Assembly (NCBI GenBank): GCA_001783695.1
Contig: MFNE01000052.1
Coordinates: 1,864 to 38,906 of the forward strand
Direction of reading: 5' to 3'
Length of the DNA stretch: 37,043 nucleotides
Origin: Candidatus Lambdaproteobacteria bacterium RIFOXYD2_FULL_50_16
GTDB taxonomy: Bacteria; SAR324; XYD2-FULL-50-16
Part shown: in pieces, positions 1 through 8,994 of the stretch
Position numbering within the stretch: the first letter of the stretch is position 1
Layout: each line of letters opens with the position of its first letter
The notes under the pieces: generated by a model
Told to the model about the DNA's origin: nothing
Seen by the model: only the letters and a program-made list of their open reading frames with translations
The model's database searches: none
Position numbers and translations under genes: made by a program

Positions 1-316
<316 letters not shown>

Positions 317-327
317 CTAAAAGTGGA

Positions 328-618
328 TTAGCCTTCGATGATCCCAAAGATGTCGTCTTCTTTCATCATCAACAGCGTTTCACCGTCGATAGTGATCTCG
401 GTGCCCTTATATTTGCCAAAAAGCACCCGATTTCCAACTTTTACGTCCAAGGGAATCAATTGGCCGTCGTCTTTGCGTCGGCCAGCGCCGACCGCAATGA
501 TTTCGCCTTCAATAGGCTTTTCTTTAGCCGTATCAGGAATAATGATCCCACTGGCGGTCTTGTTTTCGGCTTCTTTGCGTTTGACGATCACTTGGTCGTG
601 CAACGGTCTGATCTTCAT
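328..618 (-). CDS. groS: Co-chaperonin GroES (10 kDa)
   Basis: Heptameric lid of the GroEL chamber, cytoplasmic. The 96-residue length is standard. [14 protein letters not shown] at the N-terminus and the mobile-loop region [12 protein letters not shown] (about residues 20-31) are classic, as is the C-terminal [17 protein letters not shown] stretch. It is the first gene of the groES-groEL operon. A perfect CIRCE operator lies about 65 bases upstream of its ATG, which indicates HrcA-type heat-shock repression. Confidence 0.98.
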   Translation of the reverse strand: MKIRPLHDQVIVKRKEAENKTASGIIIPDTAKEKPIEGEIIAVGAGRRKDDGQLIPLDVKVGNRVLFGKYKGTEITIDGETLLMMKEDDIFGIIEG

Positions 619-682
619 GCTAAGCGTCTCGATTAATGGTTAAGAAAAAAGGGTAACACCCTGGTATAAGAGTCTTTTTAAG

Positions 683-709
683 TTAGCACTCATAACAATT
701 GAGTGCTAA
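683..709 (-). promoter_or_regulatory. CIRCE operator (HrcA-binding inverted repeat)
   Basis: Perfect match to the CIRCE consensus: TTAGCACTC at 683-691, nine spacer bases, and GAGTGCTAA at 701-709. The element lies just downstream of the predicted groES transcription start, the usual repressor position. In other bacteria the HrcA repressor binds this element; hrcA itself is not in this window. Confidence 0.95.
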
Positions 710-718
710 CACTGCCTC

Positions 719-747
719 AATATAGGGCAGAAATTAGACAAGGGCAA
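719..747 (-). promoter_or_regulatory. Sigma-70-type promoter of groES-groEL
   Basis: Read on the minus strand, TTGCCC (742-747) and TATATT (719-724) are separated by exactly 17 bases. Transcription would start near 712, immediately before the CIRCE operator. The placement supports heat-shock control by repression rather than by a heat-shock sigma factor. Confidence 0.65.
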
Positions 748-771
748 GGGGCAAATAAAGGATTTTGATTT

Positions 772-801
772 AAAAAAAGCCCAGCCCCTAAGGGGTGGGC
801 T
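772..801 (-). terminator. Rho-independent terminator of recA
   Basis: On the minus strand, GCCCACCCC, a short TTA loop and GGGGCTGGGC form a stem with one bulged base, followed by a run of seven T. It lies about 20 bases after the recA stop codon and separates recA from the groES promoter. Confidence 0.85.
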
Positions 802-822
802 TATCCTGGTACCTGTTGGAGG

Positions 823-1875
823 TTACTCGTCCGCGTCAACAGGGGCCTCAAGGGCGTCTGCATTAGCCGGGGGTTCGGGCAATTCAGAGACCGCAAAATG
901 AGCGCGAACCTTGGTATCTAGGTCCTTGGCCATATCAGCTCTTTCCTCTAAAAAGGCCTTGGCGTTTTCTCGACCTTGGCCGATCCGTTCGTCACCATAA
1001 CTGTACCAAGACCCACTTTTTTTAATGATCCCCGCCTCGGCGGCTAAGTCTAGTAAATCCCCGACCTTTGAGGCCCCGGTGCCAAACATCACGTCGAACT
1101 CGACTACCTTAAAGGGTGGTGCCAATTTATTTTTGACCACCTTGACCCGCACCCGACTGCCCACCACTTGTTCCCCTTGCTTAATGTCTGAAACCCGGCG
1201 GATATCCAGCCGGATCGAGGCATAAAACTTGAGGGCGTTTCCGCCGGTTGTTACCTCAGGGTTGCCATACATAACCCCAATCTTCATCCGCAATTGGTTG
1301 ATAAAAATAATGGTGCAATGGGACTTATTGAGGTTACCGGTTAATTTGCGCAACGCTTGGCTCATCAACCGAGCCTGCAAACCTACGTGAGAGTCCCCCA
1401 TTTCCCCATTGATTTCGGCTCTAGGCACTAAGGCCGCTACCGAATCCACCACAATCAGATCGACCCCGCCTGAACGGACTAAGATATCGGTAATCTCTAA
1501 GGCTTGTTCGCCATAGTCAGGCTGACTAATCAATAGATCATCTACTTTCACCCCCAAACGCCGGGCATAAGAAACGTCGAGTGCATGTTCGGCATCAATA
1601 AAAGCGGCGACTCCACCCGATTTTTGTACTTCAGCAATAGCGTGAAGTGCTAAAGTGGTTTTACCACTCGATTCTTTCCCATATACCTCAACCACTCTAC
1701 CAACGGGCATCCCGCCAATCCCCATGGCCACGTCTAAGCTTAAAATCCCTGTTGATACCGAAGGCGCGTTGACCACGGCCCCATCATCCATTCGCATAAT
1801 GGCACCCTTCCCGTACTGCCGGTCGATTTGCGAGAGGGCACCCTCGATAGCTCGGGTTCGTTCCTTATCCCACAT
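823..1875 (-). CDS. recA: Recombinase RecA
   Basis: ATP-dependent strand-exchange protein of homologous recombination and co-protease for LexA in the SOS response. About 350 residues from the ATG at 1875. The Walker A motif GKESSGKT spans residues 66-73; the E. coli family form is GPESSGKT, so lysine replaces proline here, which is tolerated in the motif. The Walker B-like [13 protein letters not shown], the DNA-binding loop L2 region ([17 protein letters not shown]) and an acidic C-terminal tail are present. The frame could extend nine codons further upstream to a TTG at 1902, but family length and the MWDKER opening favour the ATG. The gene is monocistronic, with its own terminator and promoter. 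Confidence 0.97.
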   Translation of the reverse strand: MWDKERTRAIEGALSQIDRQYGKGAIMRMDDGAVVNAPSVSTGILSLDVAMGIGGMPVGRVVEVYGKESSGKTTLALHAIAEVQKSGGVAAFIDAEHALDVSYARRLGVKVDDLLISQPDYGEQALEITDILVRSGGVDLIVVDSVAALVPRAEINGEMGDSHVGLQARLMSQALRKLTGNLNKSHCTIIFINQLRMKIGVMYGNPEVTTGGNALKFYASIRLDIRRVSDIKQGEQVVGSRVRVKVVKNKLAPPFKVVEFDVMFGTGASKVGDLLDLAAEAGIIKKSGSWYSYGDERIGQGRENAKAFLEERADMAKDLDTKVRAHFAVSELPEPPANADALEAPVDADE

Positions 1876-1919
1876 AGTTTTTCCCAAGGGCTGGGGCCGC
1901 AAGGCCCGTTAAATAAAGA

Positions 1920-1931
1920 GAACATTTGTAC
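1920..1931 (-). promoter_or_regulatory. Possible LexA (SOS) box at recA
   Basis: On the minus strand this reads GTACAAATGTTC, one mismatch from the GAAC-N4-GTTC form of SOS box known from Gram-positive bacteria and some others. It sits directly downstream of the predicted -10 element, where a repressor would block transcription start. No lexA gene is in the window, so the site preference of this organism is unknown. Confidence 0.4.
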
Positions 1932-1933
1932 TG

Positions 1934-1963
1934 CTTATATCCTTTTTAAGACAGAGGTTTTAA
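1934..1963 (-). promoter_or_regulatory. Probable recA promoter
   Basis: On the minus strand TTAAAA (1958-1963) and TATAAG (1934-1939) lie 18 bases apart. The -10 matches consensus at five of six positions and the -35 at four. It lies about 60 bases upstream of the recA ATG and abuts the LexA-like site. Confidence 0.5.
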
Positions 1964-2150
1964 AAATGCAACCACCAATCGAAATTTTTTTTACCCAGAT
2001 GCCGACTAAAAACGAGATTACCTTTTTTGGGAGTCCATCCTTGATAGCTAGATTATGCTTGAAGGGGGAACTGATTTGGGATATTGGTACTGGGATATCT
2101 AGGTTTTTTAAACCTTGGCGTGTAAACAAAAGAATTTTTTGGGAGTATGC

Positions 2151-3866
2151 ATGCAAACCTTCTCAAGGGCTATAACCCTTTTTGCGCTCTGCCTGACCTT
2201 TGGGTTAGCTACCGGTTCTAATGGTTTATATGCCTTAGAGGAAAATACCCAGGCTGCCCCGGTTCAAGAGTCGGCTGAAGCCCTGGTTTCGACTGATCAC
2301 GACCGTATTACCCAAGCGGGCGAAGCTGAACCTTTAAATACTCATGAATCGATTCGGCCCTCTGCTTATCAGCCTCCACCCAGAGAAGAGGGGCAAAATG
2401 CCCATGGGGGACATGGCGATAGCGAGTTTGAGTTCCCTCCACCCCTATCTAGTTACGCAGATGAAGGCAAATCGGTTGGCGAACGGCTTTTTATCCGTAT
2501 TCAAGCGGAGCCGCTTAACCTAATCGCCAGTTTGATCTTTTTGCTCGCCATTATGCATACCTTTGTGGCCAGTAAGTTTACCCACGCCGCTCATAAAGCC
2601 GCGCACGCGCATGCTGAAAAATTAAAACTCAAAGAAAAGACCGTTCTTTATCACGGTGAAGTGAAGGAAGAGGTGAGTTTTAAAGCGGAAGTGTTCCACT
2701 TCTTAGGCGAGGTGGAAGCGGTGTTTGGGATTTGGACCTTGGCGTTGATTTTTGCTATCGCCTATTTCAAAGGGCCTCACGCTCCTATTGATTACATCAA
2801 CGATGTGAACTATACGGAGCCGATGTTTGTGGTGGTCATTATGGCCCTAGCTGCGACTAGACCAATTACCCAATTGGCGGAGATGTTTTTAAGGGTTTTC
2901 GCCAAACTGATCGGTGGGGGCACTGCCGCTTGGTGGTTGGCCATATTAACCATCGGGCCGCTTTTAGGTAGTTTTATTACCGAGCCTGGGGCCATGACCA
3001 TTTCGGCGTTGTTACTTTCCAAACAGTTTTACAACAAAAAACCGAGTTCCAAGTTTAAATACGCAACGATCGGGCTTTTGTTTGTAAACGTTTCGGTCGG
3101 TGGTACGATTACCCACTTTGCGGCCCCGCCAGTACTAATGGTAGCCGGACCTTGGGGTTGGGATTTGGCCTTTATGGCAACCCATTTCGGGTGGAAGGCG
3201 GCATTGGGGATCTTGATTAGTAATATCCTCTACTTTATGGCTTTCCGCTGGGAGTTTAAGAAGTTAGACAGCCCAGAAGGCCATGCCCTCGATGAAACCG
3301 CTAAAACTATAGATTGGAACCTTCGCGAAGAAAAGGTGCCGACCTGGATTATGTGTACGAACGTCTTTTTTATGGTCTGGACGGTAATGAACGCTCACTA
3401 CCCAGCCTTATTTATTGGCGGGTTCCTGTTTTATGTGGGCTTCCACCAAGCAACCGTACACCACCAAAACCGCTTAGACCTGAAGCCTCCTATGTTAGTT
3501 GGTTTCTTCTTGGGAGGCTTGGTGACTCACGGGGGTCTTCAAGGCTGGTGGATTCAGCCGGTTTTAGGTTCTATGACCGAATGGCCGTTGATGCTTACCG
3601 GTACCTTCTTGACCGCGTTTAACGACAACGCAGCCATTACCTACCTATCGACCTTGGTGCCCGACTTTTCCGATGGCCTCAAATACGCCATTGTCGCCGG
3701 TGCAGTTACGGGCGGGGGGTTAACGGTAATCGCCAACGCGCCGAACCCGGCGGGTCAGTCTATTTTGGGTAAATACTTCCCCGATGGGGTGGTGCCATTG
3801 TGGTTGGCTGTTTCTGCAATCATCCCGACGATTATCGTTGGCGGCTGCTTTATGTTGCTCCGCTAG
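2151..3866 (+). CDS. Putative Na+/H+ antiporter with long N-terminal extension
   Basis: Multi-spanning inner-membrane protein of 571 residues, resembling the putative Na+/H+ antiporter family PF07399. The family assignment is from recognition of the C-terminal signature: AFNDNAAITYL near residue 490 and GGLTVIANAPNPAG near residue 523. Residues 1-30 look like a signal peptide or first membrane segment. Residues 30-115 form a hydrophilic, His/Pro-rich region that would be periplasmic, followed by about ten hydrophobic segments. The ATG at 2151 is chosen because GGGAG lies 5 bases before it; the frame opens further upstream without a better site. It stands alone, with a 250-base leader and a likely terminator at 3887. 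Transported ion and direction are inferred only. Confidence 0.72.
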   Translation: MQTFSRAITLFALCLTFGLATGSNGLYALEENTQAAPVQESAEALVSTDHDRITQAGEAEPLNTHESIRPSAYQPPPREEGQNAHGGHGDSEFEFPPPLSSYADEGKSVGERLFIRIQAEPLNLIASLIFLLAIMHTFVASKFTHAAHKAAHAHAEKLKLKEKTVLYHGEVKEEVSFKAEVFHFLGEVEAVFGIWTLALIFAIAYFKGPHAPIDYINDVNYTEPMFVVVIMALAATRPITQLAEMFLRVFAKLIGGGTAAWWLAILTIGPLLGSFITEPGAMTISALLLSKQFYNKKPSSKFKYATIGLLFVNVSVGGTITHFAAPPVLMVAGPWGWDLAFMATHFGWKAALGILISNILYFMAFRWEFKKLDSPEGHALDETAKTIDWNLREEKVPTWIMCTNVFFMVWTVMNAHYPALFIGGFLFYVGFHQATVHHQNRLDLKPPMLVGFFLGGLVTHGGLQGWWIQPVLGSMTEWPLMLTGTFLTAFNDNAAITYLSTLVPDFSDGLKYAIVAGAVTGGGLTVIANAPNPAGQSILGKYFPDGVVPLWLAVSAIIPTIIVGGCFMLLR

Positions 3867-3886
3867 TTTCGGGGCGGCTAGGGGTT

Positions 3887-3913
3887 AAGGGCGAGACTTT
3901 GGGCTTGCCCTTT
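3887..3913 (+). terminator. Likely terminator after the antiporter gene
   Basis: AAGGGCGAG and CTTGCCCTT form a nine-pair stem (one G-U pair) with a short T-run after it, 20 bases downstream of the antiporter stop. The T-run is only three bases, so termination strength is uncertain. Confidence 0.45.
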
Positions 3914-3948
3914 ACTTCCAACTCGGTTTGGCCTAGGCTGAATTCCCC

Positions 3949-4794
3949 ATGAAAAAAACATTACTTCTAATTTGCTTGGGGCTATTAACTGCCTGCACCG
4001 CCCATGCGCCTGACCCACGGCGGTTGGAGATAACCCAACTCGACCAGGAGCAGACCACCTTTCCGCCTTCTGAAGTGGAGCTGGTTTATCAGCCCGCCTT
4101 AATGGTGCTACTGCTCGAAGAAAAAGACCCAATAAAGCCGCTTGAACAAAGCGATTTGGTTACGCTGGCTTTGGTAAGTGACCAATTGGCTGCCCAAGCG
4201 GGCTTAGTGCAAGTCCCTCGCACCCAAATTCAAGCGGTTCTAAAGGATCAAAAATGGCGCAATCTACGCCCTGAATCGATCATGGAAGCCTTGGAATTTG
4301 GCAAGTCTATGGGCGCTCAATTTGTTGGGCAACTCAGGGTACAAACCCAAGCGGAGCGGCAGGTTCAATTTTGGTTAAAGGTGATTAAGGTGGACACGGG
4401 ACAATTGGTTTTTTCAGAAACCTTTAAGTTTCTCCCTGACAAACAAGATCGGATTATTGAAAACCTAAAACCTGTGCTACAGGCCCATTTCCCTATAATT
4501 GGTTGGGTTTTACAGACCCGCGGGGATCGGGAGATGGTCCATATTTCCTTAGGGACCGCTGAGGGTGTAAAGCCAGGAAGACCGGTCGTTTTCAGAAGCC
4601 GAAGGATTGAGCGCGGATTGGAAGAAGGGGTGAATACGGGTCGAATCGAGTATTCAGAGATTCTTGCCAAGGGGAAAGTGACTGAATCAGGTACCGAAGG
4701 CAGTTGGGTCTGGGTTGAAGAAGCTGGGCGGGGAAAATTACGTTGGGGCGATCTGGTTTTTACCGCTCCTGAATCCAAAGGCAATTTTTTTTAA
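3949..4794 (+). CDS. Envelope lipoprotein, CsgG/FlgT-like
   Basis: 281-residue lipoprotein: a short hydrophobic signal ends in the lipobox LLTAC, putting the lipidated Cys at residue 16. The body has the alternating layout of TolB-N/CsgG/FlgT-type envelope proteins: a predicted alpha/beta domain at about 35-185 (VTLALVSDQLAAQAGL, LEFGKSMGAQFVGQLRV) and a C-terminal beta domain with GTAEGVKPGRPVVF, reminiscent of the FlgT C-terminal repeat. The fold assignment is a resemblance, not a firm family call. It starts a compact plus-strand run; hemN begins 6 bases after its stop. A role in outer-membrane assembly or flagellar accessory structure is possible but unproven. Confidence 0.6.
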   Translation: MKKTLLLICLGLLTACTAHAPDPRRLEITQLDQEQTTFPPSEVELVYQPALMVLLLEEKDPIKPLEQSDLVTLALVSDQLAAQAGLVQVPRTQIQAVLKDQKWRNLRPESIMEALEFGKSMGAQFVGQLRVQTQAERQVQFWLKVIKVDTGQLVFSETFKFLPDKQDRIIENLKPVLQAHFPIIGWVLQTRGDREMVHISLGTAEGVKPGRPVVFRSRRIERGLEEGVNTGRIEYSEILAKGKVTESGTEGSWVWVEEAGRGKLRWGDLVFTAPESKGNFF

Positions 4795-4800
4795 TCCGCT

Positions 4801-6180
4801 ATGAATAAGATATACCGCATACCAGACCGATTAATTCAAAAATACAGCGTTATAGGACCTAGATACACCAGTTATCCAACCGTGCCCGTTTGGGGGCCGG
4901 TGGATTTGGATACCCAAAAATTGTGGTATCACGAGCTAGCGAACAGTGACCGTCCTCTGTCCCTCTATTTTCACATCCCTTTCTGCCGCGAACGCTGTAG
5001 CTATTGTGGGTGTAATACCATGATCACCCAAAATCAGGGCAAAGCGACCGATTACGTTTCCTATCTACTCGCCGAGTTGGATAAACTAGCGAGCTATGGC
5101 CTTAGTCATAAAAAACTTCGCCAACTCCACTTTGGCGGCGGGACTCCAACTTTTTTGCTAGACGCTGAATTCAAACAGATTATTGGTAAAGTGCGCGAGC
5201 ATTTCACTTTTGAAGAAGGGGCCGAGTTGGCTATCGAGGTGGACCCCTGCTCGACCCACGATGGGCAGTTGGAGATGCTGGCAGAGCTTGGGTTTAACCG
5301 GTTGTCATTAGGCCTTCAAGACTTCAATCCCCAGGTGCAGCAAGCCGTAAATCGCATCCAAAGTTTAGAGATCACCAAGGCGCATATCGACCTAGCCAGA
5401 AAACTGGGCTTTAAAGGGGTTAATCTGGATTTGATGTACGGCCTTCCACACCAAAGCTTGGAATCGATGAAGGAGACCTTTGAGCAGGTTATCAGCCTCA
5501 AGCCAGATCGACTGGCGTTATATAACTTCGCCTATCTACCTGAACAACTGCCCCACCAAAAGTTGATACATTTGGAAGACCTACCCAACGAAAAGGTCAA
5601 ATTAGAGATCTTTTTTGCGGCCATCGAGGCCTTTGGTCGGGCAGGGTACGAATATATCGGTATGGACCATTTCGCCAAATCGGACGACGAATTGTCAAAA
5701 GCTCAGCATTCGAGGCGGCTTTATCGAAATTTTATGGGCTATAGCCCAAAATCCGGGGTGGACCTGGTGGGGATTGGGATCACCTCGATCGGGGAGACGG
5801 AACATTATTTTTTACAAAACGAAAAAACGCTGTCCCAATACCAAAAGCAGATTGAGGCTGAAGGCTTGGCCGGGGCCAAAGGGATTCGGCTAAGCCTGGA
5901 CGACCGGATTCGCAAATGGACCATTCTGCGATTGATGTGTCACTTTTACCTAAGCTTCGTCGAGTTTGAAGCCGCCTTCCACCAGGATTTTAAGACCTAT
6001 TTTGCCGGTGAACTGGCCGGTATTGAGGATATGGTTGAGGAGGGGCTCCTTAAGGTGGAGGCCGACCATATTCAGGTCCTAGATTGGGGCAAGCTTTTAG
6101 TTCGTAATATTTGTATGCGTTTTGATGCTTACTTAAAGGGCGATCAGGCCCCGAAGGTTAAGTTTTCTAAAACCCTATAA
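4801..6180 (+). CDS. hemN: Oxygen-independent coproporphyrinogen III dehydrogenase
   Basis: Radical-SAM enzyme that converts coproporphyrinogen III to protoporphyrinogen IX in haem synthesis without oxygen; cytoplasmic. 459 residues, the usual length. The 4Fe-4S cysteines are C62, C66 and C69, with C71 next to them, in HIPFCRERCSYCGC, the same numbering as in E. coli HemN. The SAM-binding FGGGTPTFL follows near residue 111 and the typical RYTSYPT opening is at 21-27. It is a true HemN rather than a HemW because of this opening and the CxxxCxxCxC pattern. It is packed between a lipoprotein gene and a gspF-like gene, with no obvious functional link. Its presence suggests growth under low oxygen. 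Confidence 0.95.
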   Translation: MNKIYRIPDRLIQKYSVIGPRYTSYPTVPVWGPVDLDTQKLWYHELANSDRPLSLYFHIPFCRERCSYCGCNTMITQNQGKATDYVSYLLAELDKLASYGLSHKKLRQLHFGGGTPTFLLDAEFKQIIGKVREHFTFEEGAELAIEVDPCSTHDGQLEMLAELGFNRLSLGLQDFNPQVQQAVNRIQSLEITKAHIDLARKLGFKGVNLDLMYGLPHQSLESMKETFEQVISLKPDRLALYNFAYLPEQLPHQKLIHLEDLPNEKVKLEIFFAAIEAFGRAGYEYIGMDHFAKSDDELSKAQHSRRLYRNFMGYSPKSGVDLVGIGITSIGETEHYFLQNEKTLSQYQKQIEAEGLAGAKGIRLSLDDRIRKWTILRLMCHFYLSFVEFEAAFHQDFKTYFAGELAGIEDMVEEGLLKVEADHIQVLDWGKLLVRNICMRFDAYLKGDQAPKVKFSKTL

Positions 6181-6197
6181 ACCAGAGCAGGAGCCAA

Positions 6198-7412
6198 GTG
6201 GCCCTCTTTGATTATCAGGCGGTTGACAGCTCTGGCAAAACCAAAAAAGGCCAACTCGACGCGCCAAACCTCAAACAAGCCCAACTTAAGTTGCAAGGGA
6301 TGGGTTTGTTCCCAGTCGAATTGGGTGAGGCTAAAAACAAGGGCTCGGCGCTTCGCCGACGGACCCAAGGCACTGGCCGGATCTCTAAGGCCTCCATTAC
6401 CTCCTTTACCCGTCAATTTTCAGTCCTCACTGGCGCAGGAATCCCTTACGATAAAGCCCTTGAGGTTTTGATTCAAGAGAATCAGGACCCGGCCTTTGGC
6501 CCCATATTGGCCGACATTCGCCAGGAGATAACCGAGGGCTCTAGTTTGGCAGCAGCCTTGGAATCTCGCTCGCAACATTTCCCCCAGATGTACCGGGCCA
6601 TGGTTCGCGCGGGCGAAGCTGGAGGCACCTTAGCCAAGGTTTTAGAGGAGTTGACCCGCTTTCGCGAAGACAATGAAAAACTGACCCAAAAGATTCAAAA
6701 CGCCCTGATTTATCCGATGATTATGTCCGTGTTGGGGATGGGGATTGTGATCTTTATGATGACCTTTATTTTGCCCAAAATCACCCCGATTTTCGGCCAG
6801 TTTAGGGTGGAGTTGCCCCTGCCTACCAGGGTTGTGATTTTTATGTCTAGTCTGCTAACCGATCATTTTTTGATCACCGCCGGTTTTTTGGGGGTGCTGT
6901 TTTTTTCCATAAGACGTTGGCAGAAGACGGAAAAGGGGCTGTTGTACCGCGATCAGGTACTCTTAAAAATTCCAGTGGTAGGCCATCTAGCCAGACAGAT
7001 GGTTTTTTACCGTTTTGTGCAGACCTTAGGCACCCTGCTCGAAAGTGGGGTGGAAATGAAACAGGCGTTAACCATTTTGCGGGGGGTGTTGGTTAATCGG
7101 GTCTATGAGGGCCCGATGGACCAAATGATTGACGACATAGCAAACAAGGGCTTAGACCTCTCGGCAGCGATGCGAAAAACCGGGCTTTTTCCGGCGGGAC
7201 TGTTACAGATGATCCGGGTGGGTGAGGAGTCGAGCCGATTGGAATCGATGTTAGAAAAGGTGGCAGACAACCTCAATCGGGAGATGGGGGCTAACGTCGA
7301 GCGCATGGTGGCACTGCTCGAACCAGCGATGATCTTGGCCATGGCCCTGATGGTGGGCTTTATTGTGCTGGCTGTGATGTTGCCCTTGTTTGAACTCAAC
7401 CAATTGTTATAG
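6198..7412 (+). CDS. gspF: Type II secretion inner-membrane protein GspF/PilC family
   Basis: Inner-membrane platform protein of type II secretion or type IV pilus systems, 404 residues. The opening ALFDYQAVDSSGKTKKG is typical of GspF. Two copies of the T2SSF domain are visible: about residues 65-190 (FTRQFSVLTGAGIPYDKALE) and 270-395 (FVQTLGTLLESGVEMKQALT). Hydrophobic segments lie near residues 170, 220 and 375. The start is GTG at 6198, with GGAG 4-8 bases before it and 17 bases after hemN. None of the other gsp genes is present, so it is an orphan here; partners must be elsewhere. PilC of a pilus system is the alternative. Confidence 0.85.
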   Translation: MALFDYQAVDSSGKTKKGQLDAPNLKQAQLKLQGMGLFPVELGEAKNKGSALRRRTQGTGRISKASITSFTRQFSVLTGAGIPYDKALEVLIQENQDPAFGPILADIRQEITEGSSLAAALESRSQHFPQMYRAMVRAGEAGGTLAKVLEELTRFREDNEKLTQKIQNALIYPMIMSVLGMGIVIFMMTFILPKITPIFGQFRVELPLPTRVVIFMSSLLTDHFLITAGFLGVLFFSIRRWQKTEKGLLYRDQVLLKIPVVGHLARQMVFYRFVQTLGTLLESGVEMKQALTILRGVLVNRVYEGPMDQMIDDIANKGLDLSAAMRKTGLFPAGLLQMIRVGEESSRLESMLEKVADNLNREMGANVERMVALLEPAMILAMALMVGFIVLAVMLPLFELNQLL

Positions 7413-7440
7413 CAATGGTAAAAACATAAACGGGTTTGGG

Positions 7441-8700
7441 ATGGAAAGTTATAATTGGGTAAGTTTGGCGGGTTTGTTTGTTTTGGTGGCACTCGGTTGG
7501 GCGCTGTCTAACAACCGCAAAGCCGTTGATTTCAGACTGGTATTATGGGCGTTGGGGTTACAACTCTTGATAGGCGCCTTTGTCTTTTTGTTCCCTCCTG
7601 GGCGGGAACTTTTTTGGCACCTCAACAACGGGGTGGTGACGCTGCTTTCTGTTTCTGGAGAGGGAACTAGGTTTCTCTTTGGTAATCTGGCGATTCCTCC
7701 AGGTCAAGAAGGTTCGTTGGGTTTTATTTTAGCCTTCCAGACCCTTCCGGCGATTATTTTTTTCTCTGCATTAATGGCTATTTTGTATCAATGGGGGGTG
7801 CTTCCTGCTTTGATTCGGGTTTTGGCTAAGGTGATGACCAAGACCTTAAGAATATCAGGGGTCGAAGGCATGATTGCGGCAACCAATATTTTTGTGGGTG
7901 TTGAAGCAGGGCTAACCATTAAGCCCCATTTAGCCAAGGCAACTCAAAGCGAGCTAACCTTAATTTTAGCCGCGGGTATGGCAACAGTCGCCTCCAATAT
8001 ATTGGCCTTATACGTTTTTACTCTACAAGGCGTGTTTCCCGCGATTGCTGGCCACCTGATTTCAGCTTCGATTATTTCTGCTCCGGCGGCTATTTTAATG
8101 GCCAAACTCTTGGTGCCAGAAACAGGGGTCCCCCAAACCAAAGGTCAAGATATCAAACCACATTATGAAAAAGCAGATAACCTCTTTGGAGCCATAATCG
8201 AAGGCAGCCAAAATGGGGTGAAATTGATTGTGGGGATTGCTTCGCTTTTAATTGCTGTCTTGGGCCTAGTGGCTCTAGTGAACCTATTTTTAGGTTTTGG
8301 GGGCTTGAGTCTGCAACAACTCTTAGGCTACCTCTTCTACCCATTGACTCTGCTAATGGGAGTGCCTTTTGAGGATGCATCCATCATGGCCTCAATTATA
8401 GGCGAACGGCTGGTGGTCACCGAAGTGGTGAGTTATATGGACCTAGCCAAAGCCATGGAAACCGGGGTTATACATCATCAACGAAGCTTGGTAATTGGCA
8501 GTTACGCCCTTTGCGGGTTTGCTCATTTCGCTAGTCTTGCGATTTTTGTCGGGGGCACTGCTGCCTTAGCTCCTGAACGCACCAAAGACCTTAGTGCTAT
8601 TGGCCTCCGCGCCCTATTGGCCGCAACCTTAGCTTGTTTGATGACCGGGGCCATTGCCGGTATTTTTTATAATCAAACCAGCCTGCTATTAGCCGGTTGA
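7441..8700 (+). CDS. Concentrative nucleoside transporter (CNT/NupC family)
   Basis: Inner-membrane symporter that takes up nucleosides with H+ or Na+. 419 residues from the ATG at 7441 (MESYNW). The family layout is clear: N-terminal domain with FRLVLWALGLQLLIGAFVF, the gate region with ALPAIIFF-like segments (TLPAIIFFSALMAILY), the GVEAGLTIKPHL stretch, and the C-terminal transport domain with LGYLFYPLTLLMGVP and GSYALCGFAHFASLAI. The frame is open to 7390, overlapping the preceding gene, but family start and size favour 7441. Its stop is only 3 bases from the stop of the convergent gene at 8704. Substrate range and coupling ion cannot be read from the sequence. Confidence 0.9.
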   Translation: MESYNWVSLAGLFVLVALGWALSNNRKAVDFRLVLWALGLQLLIGAFVFLFPPGRELFWHLNNGVVTLLSVSGEGTRFLFGNLAIPPGQEGSLGFILAFQTLPAIIFFSALMAILYQWGVLPALIRVLAKVMTKTLRISGVEGMIAATNIFVGVEAGLTIKPHLAKATQSELTLILAAGMATVASNILALYVFTLQGVFPAIAGHLISASIISAPAAILMAKLLVPETGVPQTKGQDIKPHYEKADNLFGAIIEGSQNGVKLIVGIASLLIAVLGLVALVNLFLGFGGLSLQQLLGYLFYPLTLLMGVPFEDASIMASIIGERLVVTEVVSYMDLAKAMETGVIHHQRSLVIGSYALCGFAHFASLAIFVGGTAALAPERTKDLSAIGLRALLAATLACLMTGAIAGIFYNQTSLLLAG

Positions 8701-8703
8701 TTT

Positions 8704-8994
8704 TTATTCTGGCAAGGGGACGGGACTGGAGAAGAAGGCCGGGCATTCGATAACTTGAGCGTTATTCCAGTCCATCTCTATACCAAAGGGGCGGCGGACC
8801 AAGATATGGTCTTTGCGGCGACAAGCTATAACCGTCTCTCGACTCTCGGGTTTTCCCCTGCGAATGGCAGTTCCGTTTTGATCCAGCCAATCCATCTTTT
8901 TTTGGGTCCAGGGACTAATTCCGTTGGGAACCGGCTGGGCCAAAAGGGGTAGAGCCAAAAAGGCCAAAAAAAGCCAAAGAGTACTAACCTTCAT
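8704..8994 (-). CDS. Small secreted protein, family not recognised
   Basis: 96 residues with a clear signal peptide (MKVSTLWLFLAFLALPLLA, cleavage after residue 19). The mature 77-residue protein has two cysteines, C58 and C84, which could form one disulphide in the periplasm. It is rich in Trp (WTQKKMDWLDQNG, MDWNNAQ) and basic residues. Its ATG overlaps the stop codon of the PilZ gene (ATGA), so it is translated from the same message. The function is unknown; I recognise no family. Confidence 0.75.
   Translation of the reverse strand: MKVSTLWLFLAFLALPLLAQPVPNGISPWTQKKMDWLDQNGTAIRRGKPESRETVIACRRKDHILVRRPFGIEMDWNNAQVIECPAFFSSPVPLPE

Noticed and set aside
736-741. TTGTCT as -35 for groES
   Set aside because: It lies only 11 bases from TATATT; TTGCCC at 742-747 gives the proper 17-base spacing.
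1965-2175. Plus-strand frame starting MQPPIEIFFTQM between recA and the antiporter gene
   Set aside because: No ribosome site, no family, it overlaps the antiporter start in another frame, and it covers the recA promoter region.
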